NCBI RefSeq assembly: GCF_013106755.1
Contig: NZ_WHPF01000003.1
Span: 372,001-436,000, forward strand
From: Limnovirga soli
GTDB taxonomy: Bacteria > Bacteroidota > Bacteroidia > Chitinophagales > Chitinophagaceae
DNA length: 64,000 nt
Direction of reading: 5' to 3'
In this document: piece after piece, positions 8,213-18,349 of the stretch
Layout: each line of letters opens with the position of its first letter
Position numbering within the stretch: the first letter of the stretch is position 1
Program-made: the position numbers and the translations under genes
Notes under the pieces: model-generated
What the model was told of the DNA's origin: nothing
Database searches by the model: none
The model's input: the letters and a program-made list of their open reading frames with translations, nothing else

Positions 8213-11200
8213 TTAGAGTTGTTTTTTAAAGGTGATGGTAAACGTTGTGCCCTTGTCTACTTCACTGTCTACGTTAATTTTTCCGCCAAGGGCCGTTATT
8301 TGTGAGTGGATTAAATGCAGTCCAAATCCCCTTCCTTCCTTGTGTATATGAAAGCGCTGGTGCAGGCCAAAAATATGTTCTTTGGCATATTTCATATCAA
8401 TACCCAGTCCGTTATCGCTAATGATAAGTTGGGTGGCGCCCCGGTGCAGGGTTGTGTAAATTTTTATAGTTGGTTTTCGGTTGGGGCTGGCAAATTTAAT
8501 GGCATTTGTTATCAGGTGGTGCATAATGCTTTCCATAAAAAAGCCATTAAACTTAACAAATTCTGCCTCTCTGAAATTGGTTTCTATGGTTGTATTTGAA
8601 TCTAAAACACTTTGCTTTAACGATAAAATTACCCTATTGTAAATTTCGTTAAAGTTAATTAAGGAAAGTGCTTCTTTATTTTTTGCGTCTTTAATCACCA
8701 GTATATTAATCAGGTCTGATAAGGTTTCATTTAGCTGGTTGGTAGATGTTTTAAAGCCGGCTACTAATTTCTTTGTTCTTTCGTGGGTAATATTATCCAG
8801 GTTTATTAATTGCACCATGGCCAATAAATTGGTTAATGGTGCCCTTAAATTATGTGAGGTAACATATGAAAACTGTTTTAGGTCTTCATTGTTTGTTTTC
8901 AGTTCTTCCATTACCAGATTTCTTTGGTCTTCAAACTCTTTGCGCTGCGTAATATCTTTGGCGGCAGCATAAATTACATTTTCACTAACCAATCCAATGC
9001 ACGACCAGGAAAGCCATTTTAATTGCCCGTTTTTGGTAATAAATCGTATTTCAAATTCATTTATACTTGACCCACTAATTAATTTGCCTATTGCATTTTC
9101 AGCATCAATCCAATCTTCAGGGTGCACAAATTCTATAAAAGGAATAGAAATAAGTTCTTCGTTCGAGTATCCTAGTAAACGTGTAAAGGAAGGATTCACC
9201 TTTTTAAAATAGCCATCAAATCCGGCAATGGCTAAAAAGTTAGGAGCCAGGTTAAAGAAATTGTCTAATTCCTCCTCTGTTTTTTTCTTTTGAATACTAT
9301 TGCCCATCTCCATGCTAAGCTTAAACCAAAAACCACCACTTAACTGGTTACTGGTAAACGGTTTAGCGGCAAAAAAAGTAAGTATCGCTATTACCTCATT
9401 TTTAAAGAAAACCGGTAAAGCCATCGCACTTGAATAACCAGCAGCTTTTACTATATCTTTTTGTACCAGAGGTGCATCCTGTAAGTCTTTCCAATAAATC
9501 ATTTCCTTTCTTTCCCATGCTGCACCTGGCAAACCCAAACCTTTAATATTTAGTTTCTTTTCCAGTTGGTCCTGTTTAAAAGCCTCGTAATCTGCTCTTA
9601 TTGGGAATTCTGCTTTTAGCATCAGGCTGGTGTTATCTATTGATAAACTCCAGGCCTCGGCATAATTAAAATTAAAATGGGTGTTAACTGAGGCAATTAA
9701 ACCGGTAAGGGCTTCTTTCATTGTATCAGCCTCGTTAAAATTTACCAGTAAATTATACATTAACTGGTCTTCCAGTTCAGCCTGTTTTTGGGCTGTTATA
9801 TCCAGTAATATGCCAATAAATACAATTTCATCCTCCTGTACCACCGGAGTAGCTTTGCCATTAAACCATTTTATTACCCCATTGTCTCCCATCAATTGTC
9901 CATCATATTCCCAATTAGACAAGTCTTGCACACATAGGGCAATTGAGTTAAAGAATTTTTCTTTATTGATAAAATTTACATGATCAAAACAGTGTGGTGT
10001 ATTTAAAGGCAATTCCAAATCAAATACCTCACGCATACGATGGCTTACATAGGAGAAATAAAAGCTTTTATCCTTTTTTACATGAAATCTGAAAACCACA
10101 CCAGGAGAGTTTTGCACCAGGGAACTAAAAGTTTGTTCGCTTTTAATTAGTTCCATATCGGCATTCTTCCTTTCTGTTATATTGGTATTGGTAAACGCAA
10201 TTCCGGTTACTTCACCTTCATTATTGGTAATAGGGCTAAATTTACAATGCCACCAGGTGAAACGCATATCATCATAAGGTGCAAATACTATTTCCTGTAC
10301 GTTCTCCCCTTTTAATGCGGCATTACATGCTTTTTTAAATTTTTCCTGCATGGATGGCAAAATATAATCCAGCATTTTATCACCTTCATGTACTTCTCTC
10401 AAAACAAATTTTTCTGCAAAAGACGCCGCTACTTTGTTAAAGGCCAGAATATTTAGTTTTAGGTCTAATAAAACAATGATATCATTAGAGCTTTTAAAAT
10501 AGGCGCTTAATTTTTGTTCTTGTTCCTGAATGGCCAGTTCCTGCTTTTTTTGCTCCGAGATATTTGTATCAGTAAATGCTACTCCAATAATCTCACCGGC
10601 AGCATTTTTCATTGGAGTGAATTTTGAATGCCACCACCTGTAATTTTCGTCTTCAAATGGTACCTGCATTTCTTCCTCAAAATCTTCACCGGAAATGGCA
10701 ATGCCAAAGGCAGATTGAAATGCTTCAATGGTTGCCGGATGCAGGTAGTTTACAACAGTATCACCGATAGTAACCTGTTTTTGCAGGAAATTTTGTGCAA
10801 ATTGCTCTGCCATGCCATTATAAGCAAGTATTCTCATATCCGGTGCCAGCAAAACAACAATATCAGATCCGCTATTAAAAAATGCTGCCAGCTTTTGCTC
10901 ATATTCCTCCAGTGCCCTTTCTTTTTGTTTGGTTTCAGTAACATTGGTGTCAACAAAAGCTACCCCAAATATGGTTCCCTCTTTGCTTTTTATGGGCATA
11001 AACTTGCCATGCCACCAACTATGTTTTTCACCTTTAAATGGAGTGAAGACGGTTTCTTCAATTGTTTCTCCATTTAATGCAATCCTGAAGTTTTTACTAA
11101 AGCTATCATGGGTATCAACAGGCATATATTCCAGTATATTATCACCCGCTTCTATATTTCTATTCAAAAATGCAGACACAAAATCCTTTAATAATTTATT

Positions 11201-14200
11201 ATATGCCAGTATCCTCATATCTGGCCCCAGTAATACAATAATATCATTGGTACTATTAAAGAATGCATCCAGTTTTTGCTGGTATTCTTTAATAGATTCT
11301 TCCTGCATTTTTCGTTCAGTTATATCCTGCAACATGCCATAAAGCCGCACCGGTTCATTATTTACCATTTCCATATTGCCTTTGGCTCGTAACCAAATTT
11401 CGGTTCCTTTGGCAGTGGTTAATGCCAATTCCAAATCAAATGGGGCACCGTGCTCTATCGCATTTGCAAAAGCCTGTTTTATTTTATCTCTGCATTCTCC
11501 GTCCTTATAAGAATTCATCACAAAATCCAGTGTGGGAACAAAATCCTGAGGCACTTCATGTAACATTTTTGTCATGGGAGTCCATGAAATTGTTTTAGTT
11601 GCCAGATCGTATTCCCATCCGCCTAACCTTGCTACTTTAGCAGTTTCCCTTAAAAAGTCTTCTGCCCTTTTTCTTTCTGTTATATCAATAACAGTACCCA
11701 GGTACCCTTCCAGATTGCCTTTTGCATCTTTAATGACAGATATGGTTAATAAGCCGGTGAAATAAGTACCATCCTTCTTAATAAATGTAAATTCATTGGG
11801 CGTATAAATACCTAACCGGGCCTCATAAGTTACTATATCAAAACCTTCAATAGCTGTATTGTATTTGGCAGATAATTTCTGACCTCTTTTTATTAATTCA
11901 TCTAAAATATGAAAGCTAACAGATGTATTGCCAATTAGTTCTGGTAATTCATATCCAAACAATGTTTTAATACCGGTATTGGCCGAAATGATATTGCCAT
12001 AAATATCAGTACCCAACATGCCAATTTCGGAGGAGGCATTGAATAGGGTATTTAGGTAAGCCGCATCTTTTAGTAATTTATCCTGTGCATATTTTAATGC
12101 AGTTATATCAATGGCAACCCCTAAGAATCCTATTGGATGCCCATTTTCATCCGGAATTACTGAAACTGTTTTTAATATGGTGAGTGTAGATCCATCTTTA
12201 CGGGTATAGGTCCACTCGTTTATGCCTTTAAGCCCATGTAATGGCTCCCAGGAAAACACTTCAAAGCCTTCAATAGGGGTATTGTATTTGGCGGATAGCT
12301 CTTTACCTTTTTCAATCATTTCACTTTCCAAATGAAACGTTGCCGGTGAAATACCTTTTACTTCATCAAAGCTATAACCCAGCATATGCTCCGCCCCAAT
12401 ATTGAAAGAAGTAATTTTTCCTTCTAAATCGGTGGCCACCATGGTGATTTCTGTGGAGGAATTAAAAAGTGCATTTAAATAGGCTGCATCTTTTTGCAGT
12501 TTATGTTGCGCATTTTTTAAGGCGGAAATATCAACGGCTACACCTAAAAATCCAATAACCTTACCATTTTCATCTGGTATGGCAGATATGGTTAAAAGAA
12601 TAGATATTGTTGATCCGTCTTTTTTAACATAGGTCCACTCATTTACACATTTTTTGCCATGTATAGGCTCCCAGCTAAATACTTCAAACCCTTCAATAGT
12701 AGTATTGTATTGTGCAGATAATTCTTTGCCCTTTTCCAATATTTCGCTTTCTACCAAAAATGCAGCAGGCGACAAGCCTTTTACTTCTTCAAAACGGTAA
12801 CCCAATATATTTTCAGCGCCGTTATTAAAGGAAGTAATTTGACCGTTTAAATCAGTCGCAATCATCGCAATATCGGTAGAGGCATTAAACAAAGCATTTA
12901 AATAAGCTGCATCTTTTTGCAGTTTTATGGATGCTTCTTTTCTGGCATTAATATTTCTGATAAATAAGGAAATATGATCCGGACTAGGATAAATGGCAAT
13001 TTCCTGCCATGATTTTGTTCTTTCTGAATACTCTTCTAAAAAAAGATTTTTTTGATTTTTAAAAGCAATCTTTAATTGCTTATAGGAGACCCTGGTGCCG
13101 GATTCAGGGAATAATTGTTCTATACTTTTACCATTAAAATCTTTTTGTTGCAGCCCGGCCATAGCTGCCGCTTCGGGGTTGGCAAAAACAATTTTGAAAT
13201 CACTATCAATTAACAAAAATGCTTCCCCTAAATGCTCCATTACATCCTCCAGCAAGGCTGTTTTTTCTTTCAATAGATCTTCAGCTCGTTTTCTGCTGCT
13301 GATATCCCTCATACAAACTGCTGCCCCCTTTATCTGATGGCCCTTATAAATAGGATTAAAAGTTATTTCCAACCAGTATTCTTTTTGAGCGATAGTTGCT
13401 GGTATTAATAATTCTTTTGTAAAACTTTCGCCATGCAACACACGGTCATATAATTCCTTAAATATATGATAGTTTACTGCATCCATTTCCTCAGGTACCA
13501 ATACCAAATCGCCAATTTTTTTTGCCTTACCATAAATGGTTTTGGTGGCATGGTAATAGGTGGTATTGGCAGAAATTAAATGAAAATTGGTGTCTACACT
13601 AAAAATAATATCGGTGGTATTATTAATTAGGGCTGCAGTATTCTGTTGTTCAAAAGCTAGCTGTTGCTCCGCTTTTTTCCGGGCAGTAATATCGCTTATC
13701 CAAACGGCACAGCCCGTAATAGAACCATTATCTATAATGGGATTAAAAACTGCATTGCCCCAGCTTTCAGCACCTAAAAAACTGGCAGGAAAAAATAATT
13801 CTTCAGAAAAACTTTCACCTATAAAAGCACTTTGGTAATGTTGGTAAAGTTGGGCAAAAATGCCAGTTTCCAGATTTTCACCTTCCAGTATATAATCACC
13901 CGTTTGTTTGGGTTTGCCAAAAAGTTGGGTAGTTACTTTTTCAAAGGTGGTATTGGCACTTAGAATTCTAAAATTAGTGTCAATACTATAAATAATATCG
14001 TTGGTGTTATTTATTATGGCAGCTGTATTTTTTTGTATAAAAGCCAGTTCGTTTTCTTTTTTTAATAAAGCATTAAACATGGCCTTTTGGGCAGTTACAT
14101 CTGTCAAACATACTGCAACACCAATAACTTCTTTATTGGTAATAATGGGGTTCCAGGTTATATTGGCACAATATTCACGTTGTAAAAAATTGGAGGGAAA

Positions 14201-15274
14201 AATAATTTCTTCCTTTATGGTTTCGCCTGCAAGTGCCCTGTAAAAATAGCTCTTCATTTTTTCCAACAGGGCATCTCCCATATTATTACCCTCTAAAATT
14301 TTCTCTCCTATGTGTCTTGGCCGGCCTAGGGCTATTTCGGCATTTTTAAAAAAAGCTTCATTGGCAGTTAACAGCCTTAATTCCCTATCAACACTGTACA
14401 TAACATCATCAATATTATTTATCAGTGCATAGTTTTGGCTTTGTTCAAATTGTAGTTTTTCTTCCTGTTGTTTAAGTGGGGTAATATCTTCACCATAGGT
14501 TAATAGAGAAATTAAATTGCCAGATTCATCTTTTTGAACAGAATGGTGCCATTTGCAGTATTTTACCCCGCCATCTTTTGTATAATTTCTATGATAAACC
14601 ATCGGATATTCGGAAGGGTTTTCAATTATCAAATCAAGCTTAGCTTTTAGCCCTTCCAAATCGTCTGCATATACAAATTTGAAATCAAAAAAGGACTTAC
14701 CTATCACTTCTTTGGCTGTCCACCCAAATATTTTTTCTGATTGGCCTTCCCAGCTTTTTATAAAGCCACCGGGCCCCCATTCTACAATGGCAAATGGCGA
14801 GTTATGTTGGTGAAATTTTTGTCTGTTTTGGGTTAATAAAGTGGTTATGCGGGTTAATATTAATTGGCAAATATGTTTTGCCAATTTGGTAAATCTTTGC
14901 TGGTTTTCTGTGTTGCAATCCTTTTCTGTATAACCCGCTATAAATACTACACCATTAACCTGACCATCAAATAGTAGTACAGGAATACCCGCATAAATAT
15001 AATTTCCTGCTGTGGTATGTTTTGCTTTTGCAGCCGGCGTTAGGTTATAATGAAATGTCTGTTGTTCTAATGTAAAGGAGCAACAATCCAGTAGGTTAGT
15101 ATTGGTTTCGGAGGGGCTATTGTCGGTGTACCACCAGTCTCCGGTAGTAGTTTTTATTAAAAACCGGGCATTGTAGCCCGGCAATAAATTACAGTTATCA
15201 GAAAATAATGCATTTATTTCCTTTATGGTATTATCCTCCATTAAATGAAGCTGCCTGTAATAGGAAATATTCAT
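8213..15274 (-). CDS. Giant multi-PAS/GAF sensor histidine kinase
   Basis: The protein has 2353 residues from the ATG at 15274; an in-frame TTG at 15316 would add 14. It has no membrane helix and appears cytoplasmic. In order: a GAF-like N-terminal region (about 1-150), 13 PAS modules (about 165-1800), a GAF domain, a 14th PAS, then HisKA with the phospho-His in SHNLRAPL (about residue 2140) and HATPase with N-box HHLITNAIKFA, DNGLGID and GRGFGLHL. Three blocks are tandem near-copies: modules 2-4 (NTAAIINNTND..), 6-8 (AYLNALFNASTD..) and 10-12 (FFNSTNDIIVLL..). Many modules end in the DITERK linker typical of PAS-PAC units. It is expected to autophosphorylate and pass phosphate to the two downstream receivers. 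The ligand is unknown. Confidence 0.93.
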   Translation of the reverse strand: MNISYYRQLHLMEDNTIKEINALFSDNCNLLPGYNARFLIKTTTGDWWYTDNSPSETNTNLLDCCSFTLEQQTFHYNLTPAAKAKHTTAGNYIYAGIPVLLFDGQVNGVVFIAGYTEKDCNTENQQRFTKLAKHICQLILTRITTLLTQNRQKFHQHNSPFAIVEWGPGGFIKSWEGQSEKIFGWTAKEVIGKSFFDFKFVYADDLEGLKAKLDLIIENPSEYPMVYHRNYTKDGGVKYCKWHHSVQKDESGNLISLLTYGEDITPLKQQEEKLQFEQSQNYALINNIDDVMYSVDRELRLLTANEAFFKNAEIALGRPRHIGEKILEGNNMGDALLEKMKSYFYRALAGETIKEEIIFPSNFLQREYCANITWNPIITNKEVIGVAVCLTDVTAQKAMFNALLKKENELAFIQKNTAAIINNTNDIIYSIDTNFRILSANTTFEKVTTQLFGKPKQTGDYILEGENLETGIFAQLYQHYQSAFIGESFSEELFFPASFLGAESWGNAVFNPIIDNGSITGCAVWISDITARKKAEQQLAFEQQNTAALINNTTDIIFSVDTNFHLISANTTYYHATKTIYGKAKKIGDLVLVPEEMDAVNYHIFKELYDRVLHGESFTKELLIPATIAQKEYWLEITFNPIYKGHQIKGAAVCMRDISSRKRAEDLLKEKTALLEDVMEHLGEAFLLIDSDFKIVFANPEAAAMAGLQQKDFNGKSIEQLFPESGTRVSYKQLKIAFKNQKNLFLEEYSERTKSWQEIAIYPSPDHISLFIRNINARKEASIKLQKDAAYLNALFNASTDIAMIATDLNGQITSFNNGAENILGYRFEEVKGLSPAAFLVESEILEKGKELSAQYNTTIEGFEVFSWEPIHGKKCVNEWTYVKKDGSTISILLTISAIPDENGKVIGFLGVAVDISALKNAQHKLQKDAAYLNALFNSSTEITMVATDLEGKITSFNIGAEHMLGYSFDEVKGISPATFHLESEMIEKGKELSAKYNTPIEGFEVFSWEPLHGLKGINEWTYTRKDGSTLTILKTVSVIPDENGHPIGFLGVAIDITALKYAQDKLLKDAAYLNTLFNASSEIGMLGTDIYGNIISANTGIKTLFGYELPELIGNTSVSFHILDELIKRGQKLSAKYNTAIEGFDIVTYEARLGIYTPNEFTFIKKDGTYFTGLLTISVIKDAKGNLEGYLGTVIDITERKRAEDFLRETAKVARLGGWEYDLATKTISWTPMTKMLHEVPQDFVPTLDFVMNSYKDGECRDKIKQAFANAIEHGAPFDLELALTTAKGTEIWLRAKGNMEMVNNEPVRLYGMLQDITERKMQEESIKEYQQKLDAFFNSTNDIIVLLGPDMRILAYNKLLKDFVSAFLNRNIEAGDNILEYMPVDTHDSFSKNFRIALNGETIEETVFTPFKGEKHSWWHGKFMPIKSKEGTIFGVAFVDTNVTETKQKERALEEYEQKLAAFFNSGSDIVVLLAPDMRILAYNGMAEQFAQNFLQKQVTIGDTVVNYLHPATIEAFQSAFGIAISGEDFEEEMQVPFEDENYRWWHSKFTPMKNAAGEIIGVAFTDTNISEQKKQELAIQEQEQKLSAYFKSSNDIIVLLDLKLNILAFNKVAASFAEKFVLREVHEGDKMLDYILPSMQEKFKKACNAALKGENVQEIVFAPYDDMRFTWWHCKFSPITNNEGEVTGIAFTNTNITERKNADMELIKSEQTFSSLVQNSPGVVFRFHVKKDKSFYFSYVSHRMREVFDLELPLNTPHCFDHVNFINKEKFFNSIALCVQDLSNWEYDGQLMGDNGVIKWFNGKATPVVQEDEIVFIGILLDITAQKQAELEDQLMYNLLVNFNEADTMKEALTGLIASVNTHFNFNYAEAWSLSIDNTSLMLKAEFPIRADYEAFKQDQLEKKLNIKGLGLPGAAWERKEMIYWKDLQDAPLVQKDIVKAAGYSSAMALPVFFKNEVIAILTFFAAKPFTSNQLSGGFWFKLSMEMGNSIQKKKTEEELDNFFNLAPNFLAIAGFDGYFKKVNPSFTRLLGYSNEELISIPFIEFVHPEDWIDAENAIGKLISGSSINEFEIRFITKNGQLKWLSWSCIGLVSENVIYAAAKDITQRKEFEDQRNLVMEELKTNNEDLKQFSYVTSHNLRAPLTNLLAMVQLINLDNITHERTKKLVAGFKTSTNQLNETLSDLINILVIKDAKNKEALSLINFNEIYNRVILSLKQSVLDSNTTIETNFREAEFVKFNGFFMESIMHHLITNAIKFASPNRKPTIKIYTTLHRGATQLIISDNGLGIDMKYAKEHIFGLHQRFHIHKEGRGFGLHLIHSQITALGGKINVDSEVDKGTTFTITFKKQL

Positions 15275-15316
15275 CGTACTTGTTTGCTGTTTTGATATGG
15301 CTTTTGTGGAGGTCAA

Positions 15317-15898
15317 CCTTACAAGTCTTTAGGTAAATGGATTATGCAACTATAAAAATAGTTAACAATTGTTAGTATTTGCATGATATTTATCATTCAA
15401 ATACTGGCTATTTATCTGCATTGTTCAATTTATCTAAGCCTTTCAATGTTTAACGCTTTATTAATATTACTAAAAAATATTTTATGTTCTTGAAATATTT
15501 TTTACCATCATATATAAATTATATTTAATACATTTTTTTGTTAGCCGGCTTTTACACTTTGGGCAGCTGCTCTTGCCACGCTCGGTTCAAGGTTCTGTTT
15601 TCATGGCAACAGGCTTTTTGGGTTGATTGTTTATTTTAAGTCAATAGTTTTATGCATTTCGTATTATATTAACCCTAAATATTCATTCCATTGATGCCCA
15701 TAGGTTGGTGCGTACAAGTGAGTGACACAAGCGGCGATGCCATAAAATACCAGCGTGGGCAAACAAATATTTATGATCATAATTGTATTTGCTACATAAT
15801 TTATAAAACAGTAAATGGCAATTATATAAGCGTTTATCATTATTTAAAATCAGAACTTTAAAAATTAGTTATCTTGATTTTTATATAAATCATTCACC
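15317..15898. other. Intergenic region of about 580 bp between divergent kinase and TIM-barrel genes
   Basis: No supportable coding sequence is seen. The left part is very AT-rich and holds the upstream region of the kinase operon. The middle carries the variant inverted-repeat element (15572-15731). The last 130 bp precede the TIM-barrel gene and probably contain its promoter, but no clear TAnnTTTG box was identified. Confidence 0.6.
15572..15731. repeat. Variant intergenic repeat element, arms of two different sequences (locus V1)
   Basis: Left arm 15572-15588 (CTTGCCACGCTCGGTTC) and right arm 15712-15731 (GTACAAGTGAGTGACACAAG). The right arm is a diverged form of the canonical arm; the left arm is a third type. 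The same two arms recur in the opposite orientation at 33167-33277. An outer AGCCGGCT block lies at 15543-15550. Confidence 0.75.
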
Positions 15899-16837
15899 AT
15901 GATCAACAGACGAACCTTGCTTGCATTATCCGGTTCAGCTTTAGGCGCTACCTTTTTGCCGGTATCTTTTGTACGCGCTGCAACAACTGTAAACGGGCCC
16001 TTTAGATTTTGCCTTAATACCAGTACCATTAGCGGTCAACAGCCCGGTTTGGTGGGCTATATAAACATTGCAGCCAAAGCCGGATACGATGGATTGGAAC
16101 TTTGGATAAATGATATTACTGATTACCTGAATCAGGGCAATACCCTTGAAACTTTGGCCGGTATAATACGGTCGAAAGGGCTTGTGGTAGAAAATGCCAT
16201 TAGTTTTACCAGCTGGATGGCAGCCGATGCCACCAAACGAAATGAAGGGCTGGCCCAATTAGAAAATGAAATGAAAATGATGGCCGTACTTGGCTGCCAT
16301 CGTATTGCTGCTCCGCCAATGGGCGTAGAACAGGGTGCGCCACTTAATATTGAAGAAGCCGCAGCCCACTACCGCGATGTTTTAAACCTTGGCCGAAAAT
16401 ATAATGTAATGCCCTTGCTGGAATTTTGGGGCGCCTCGGGTACACTGTATAATTTTAGCCAGGCCTTGTCTATAGCCGCCGCTGCAAATGATGCAGATGC
16501 CCGTATTTTGCCCGATGTGTACCATCTTTTTCGGGGAGGATCAGGATTCAATGGTTTGCAACTGGTAAATGGAAAAGTAATTGACGTGATCCATATGAAT
16601 GATTACCCCGCCAATAAACCGGTAAACGAACAAACTGATAGCGACAGGGTATATCCCGGCGATGGAGTGGCCCCTTTAAAGCAAATACTTCGCGACTTAA
16701 AGGCAATGGGTGGCACTAAAGTGCTTTCTCTGGAATTATTTAATGAAACCTATTGGAAAGAAGATGCCTTATCCGTAGCAACTACCGGTTTGCGCAAAAT
16801 GCAGTTATTGGTAAAAGAAGTGCTGCAGGACAAATAA
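15899..16837 (+). CDS. Tat-exported sugar isomerase/epimerase-like TIM-barrel protein
   Basis: The 312-residue protein starts with a twin-arginine type signal (NRRTLLALSG, then a hydrophobic stretch and an FVRAA cleavage-like region to about residue 28). The rest is a xylose-isomerase-like TIM barrel of the hydroxypyruvate isomerase/sugar phosphate isomerase-epimerase superfamily: AAKAGYDGLELW, PLLEFWGAS with a metal Glu, DVYHLFRGG, VIHMNDYP and the C-terminal LSLELFNETYW. These enzymes use a divalent metal to interconvert keto and aldo sugars. An exported, folded, cofactor-binding version fits Tat use and is common in Bacteroidota. It is monocistronic: a divergent repeat-containing gap lies upstream and a bidirectional terminator downstream. 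The substrate cannot be told from sequence. Confidence 0.82.
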   Translation: MINRRTLLALSGSALGATFLPVSFVRAATTVNGPFRFCLNTSTISGQQPGLVGYINIAAKAGYDGLELWINDITDYLNQGNTLETLAGIIRSKGLVVENAISFTSWMAADATKRNEGLAQLENEMKMMAVLGCHRIAAPPMGVEQGAPLNIEEAAAHYRDVLNLGRKYNVMPLLEFWGASGTLYNFSQALSIAAAANDADARILPDVYHLFRGGSGFNGLQLVNGKVIDVIHMNDYPANKPVNEQTDSDRVYPGDGVAPLKQILRDLKAMGGTKVLSLELFNETYWKEDALSVATTGLRKMQLLVKEVLQDK

Positions 16838-16950
16838 TGGTAAAAAATAAACTTTTATTTGGAGTTTGATTAATCGGGTTTGATTTTTATCGGCTTTTGG
16901 AGTTAAAACCAAAACTGTCATTGTTTTGAAATAGGATTGTTTGCAATAAA

Positions 16951-16983
16951 AAAAGGCTTGTAAATTTTTACAAGCCTTTTTTC
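16951..16983. terminator. Bidirectional intrinsic terminator
   Basis: A strong hairpin (AAAAGGCTTGTAAA / TTTACAAGCCTTTT) has an A-tract on the left and a T-tract on the right. It therefore serves both the TIM-barrel gene on the plus strand and tRNA-Asp on the minus strand. Confidence 0.9.
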
Positions 16984-16993
16984 TTAAATTCTG

Positions 16994-17067
16994 CGGACCG
17001 GACGGGACTCGAACCCGCGACCTCCGCCGTGACAGGGCGGCATTCTAACCAACTGAACTACCGATCC
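16994..17067 (-). tRNA. tRNA-Asp (anticodon GTC)
   Basis: Read on the minus strand, the 74-nt gene folds as a cloverleaf. The acceptor is GGATCGG/CCGGTCC, the D-arm GTTC..GAAT, the anticodon stem CCGCC/GGCGG with loop CTGTCAC (anticodon GTC), and the T-arm contains GGTTCGAGTCC. The discriminator base is G, and the full 3' CCA is not encoded. It decodes GAY aspartate codons. A consensus promoter lies upstream at 17108-17140 and a shared terminator just downstream. Confidence 0.97.
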
Positions 17068-17107
17068 GTTCCTTAAACTTTACCAGGGGTATCGTTTTTT
17101 GGGATGG

Positions 17108-17140
17108 CAAAGATAAGGGGAAACAGTTTTTATAAACAAA
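17108..17140 (-). promoter_or_regulatory. Bacteroidota-type promoter for tRNA-Asp
   Basis: On the minus strand, TTTG (17137-17140) and TATCTTTG (17108-17115) are separated by 21 bp, matching the -33/-7 pattern of the primary sigma factor in Bacteroidota. It lies about 40 bp upstream of the mature tRNA 5' end. Confidence 0.75.
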
Positions 17141-17199
17141 ACTTTTCTGTAAAATTTTTGAAACACTAATTTTACAGTTCAGCTTTATATATTCGCACT

Positions 17200-18195
17200 A
17201 TGCCACAATACCCAAATAGACAATTTCTCGATTTTGAACAGCCTATCAAAGAGCTGTACGAACATATTGAAGAAAATAAAAAGCTTGCAGAAAAAAATGC
17301 CAAGGTAGATTATCGTGGTATTATTCAGCAGCTGGAAGATTCTATTGTAGATAAACGCAAAGAAATAACACAGCATTTAACTCCCTGGCAAAGGGTACAG
17401 CTAAGTCGCCACCCCGATAGGCCTTATACACTGAAGTATATAGAAAACATGACTACCAACTTTGTAGAATTACATGGCGATAGAAATGTAAAAGACGATA
17501 AAGCAATGGTAGGCGGTTTTGCCGATTTAGATGGCCAAACGGTCATGTTTATAGGTCAGCAAAAAGGTATTAATACCAAGGCAAGGCAATTGCGCAACTT
17601 TGGTATGGCCAATCCCGAAGGCTATCGTAAAGCCTTACGTTTAATGCGTTTGGCCGAAAAATTTAATAAACCCGTAGTTACGCTAATCGATACCCCGGGT
17701 GCTTTTCCCGGTTTGGAAGCCGAAGAGCGTGGTCAGGGTGAAGCCATCGCACGGAATATTTACGAAATGATACGCCTAAAAGTGCCGATAATCGTTGTAA
17801 TTATTGGCGAAGGCGCCAGTGGCGGCGCGTTGGGCATTGGAGTAGGTGATAAGGTGCTAATGATGGAAAACACATGGTACACCGTAATTTCACCGGAAAG
17901 TTGTAGCTCCATTCTATGGCGCTCATGGGATAAGAAAGAAGTGGCTGCAGAACAATTGCGTTTAACCTCGCTGGATATGAAAAGCTTTGGTTTGGTAGAT
18001 GAAATTGTTCCGGAGCCCCTAGGCGGTGCACATTGGGATTATGTTGAATCTGCCAATATTCTTAAAAGCTATATTTTAAAGTCTATCGAAGAATTTAAGC
18101 AATATACGCCCGAACAACGTATGAATATGCGTATTGAAAAATTCGGTAAAATGGGCTTTTGGGACGAGGTGGAAGAAACCGAAGAAATGCAATAA
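17200..18195 (+). CDS. accA: Acetyl-CoA carboxylase carboxyltransferase subunit alpha
   Basis: The 331-residue protein matches AccA along its whole length: N-terminal coiled region ([21 protein letters not shown]), then [26 protein letters not shown], the central [27 protein letters not shown] and the [15 protein letters not shown] turn of the crotonase fold. With AccD it transfers CO2 from carboxybiotin to acetyl-CoA, giving malonyl-CoA for fatty acid synthesis in the cytoplasm. The gene stands alone here, with no accD, accB or accC nearby, as is common. The ATG at 17200 gives the standard N-terminus. A solo repeat arm lies downstream before dapA. Confidence is very high. Confidence 0.98.
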   Translation: MPQYPNRQFLDFEQPIKELYEHIEENKKLAEKNAKVDYRGIIQQLEDSIVDKRKEITQHLTPWQRVQLSRHPDRPYTLKYIENMTTNFVELHGDRNVKDDKAMVGGFADLDGQTVMFIGQQKGINTKARQLRNFGMANPEGYRKALRLMRLAEKFNKPVVTLIDTPGAFPGLEAEERGQGEAIARNIYEMIRLKVPIIVVIIGEGASGGALGIGVGDKVLMMENTWYTVISPESCSSILWRSWDKKEVAAEQLRLTSLDMKSFGLVDEIVPEPLGGAHWDYVESANILKSYILKSIEEFKQYTPEQRMNMRIEKFGKMGFWDEVEETEEMQ

Positions 18196-18232
18196 AATTG
18201 TTTGCCAGACTATAAAAAAGGTGGCAGCTTTA

Positions 18233-18252
18233 CTTGCGTCGCACACTTGTAC
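18233..18252 (+). repeat. Solo arm of the intergenic repeat family (locus 4)
   Basis: A full 20-bp arm (core TTGCGTCGCACACTTGTAC) preceded by CTTTA, with GCAGCTGT 14 bp downstream as in other copies. There is no inverted partner. It lies between accA and dapA. Confidence 0.88.
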
Positions 18253-18349
18253 AACATAGCTATATGCAGCTGTATACTAAGGTTACAAAATCCATTTGCT
18301 ACAAAACAATATCTATTGTCTTTTAATCATTAATAACCCAATAATTTCA

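Noticed and set aside
10628-11342. Two overlapping plus-strand frames of 137-149 codons inside the giant kinase gene
   Set aside because: Antisense frames in a long gene whose minus-strand product has an uninterrupted domain series.
18296-18349. N-terminal extension of dapA from an upstream ATG
   Set aside because: The 18 added residues have no counterpart in DapA; the ATG at 18350 gives the standard start.
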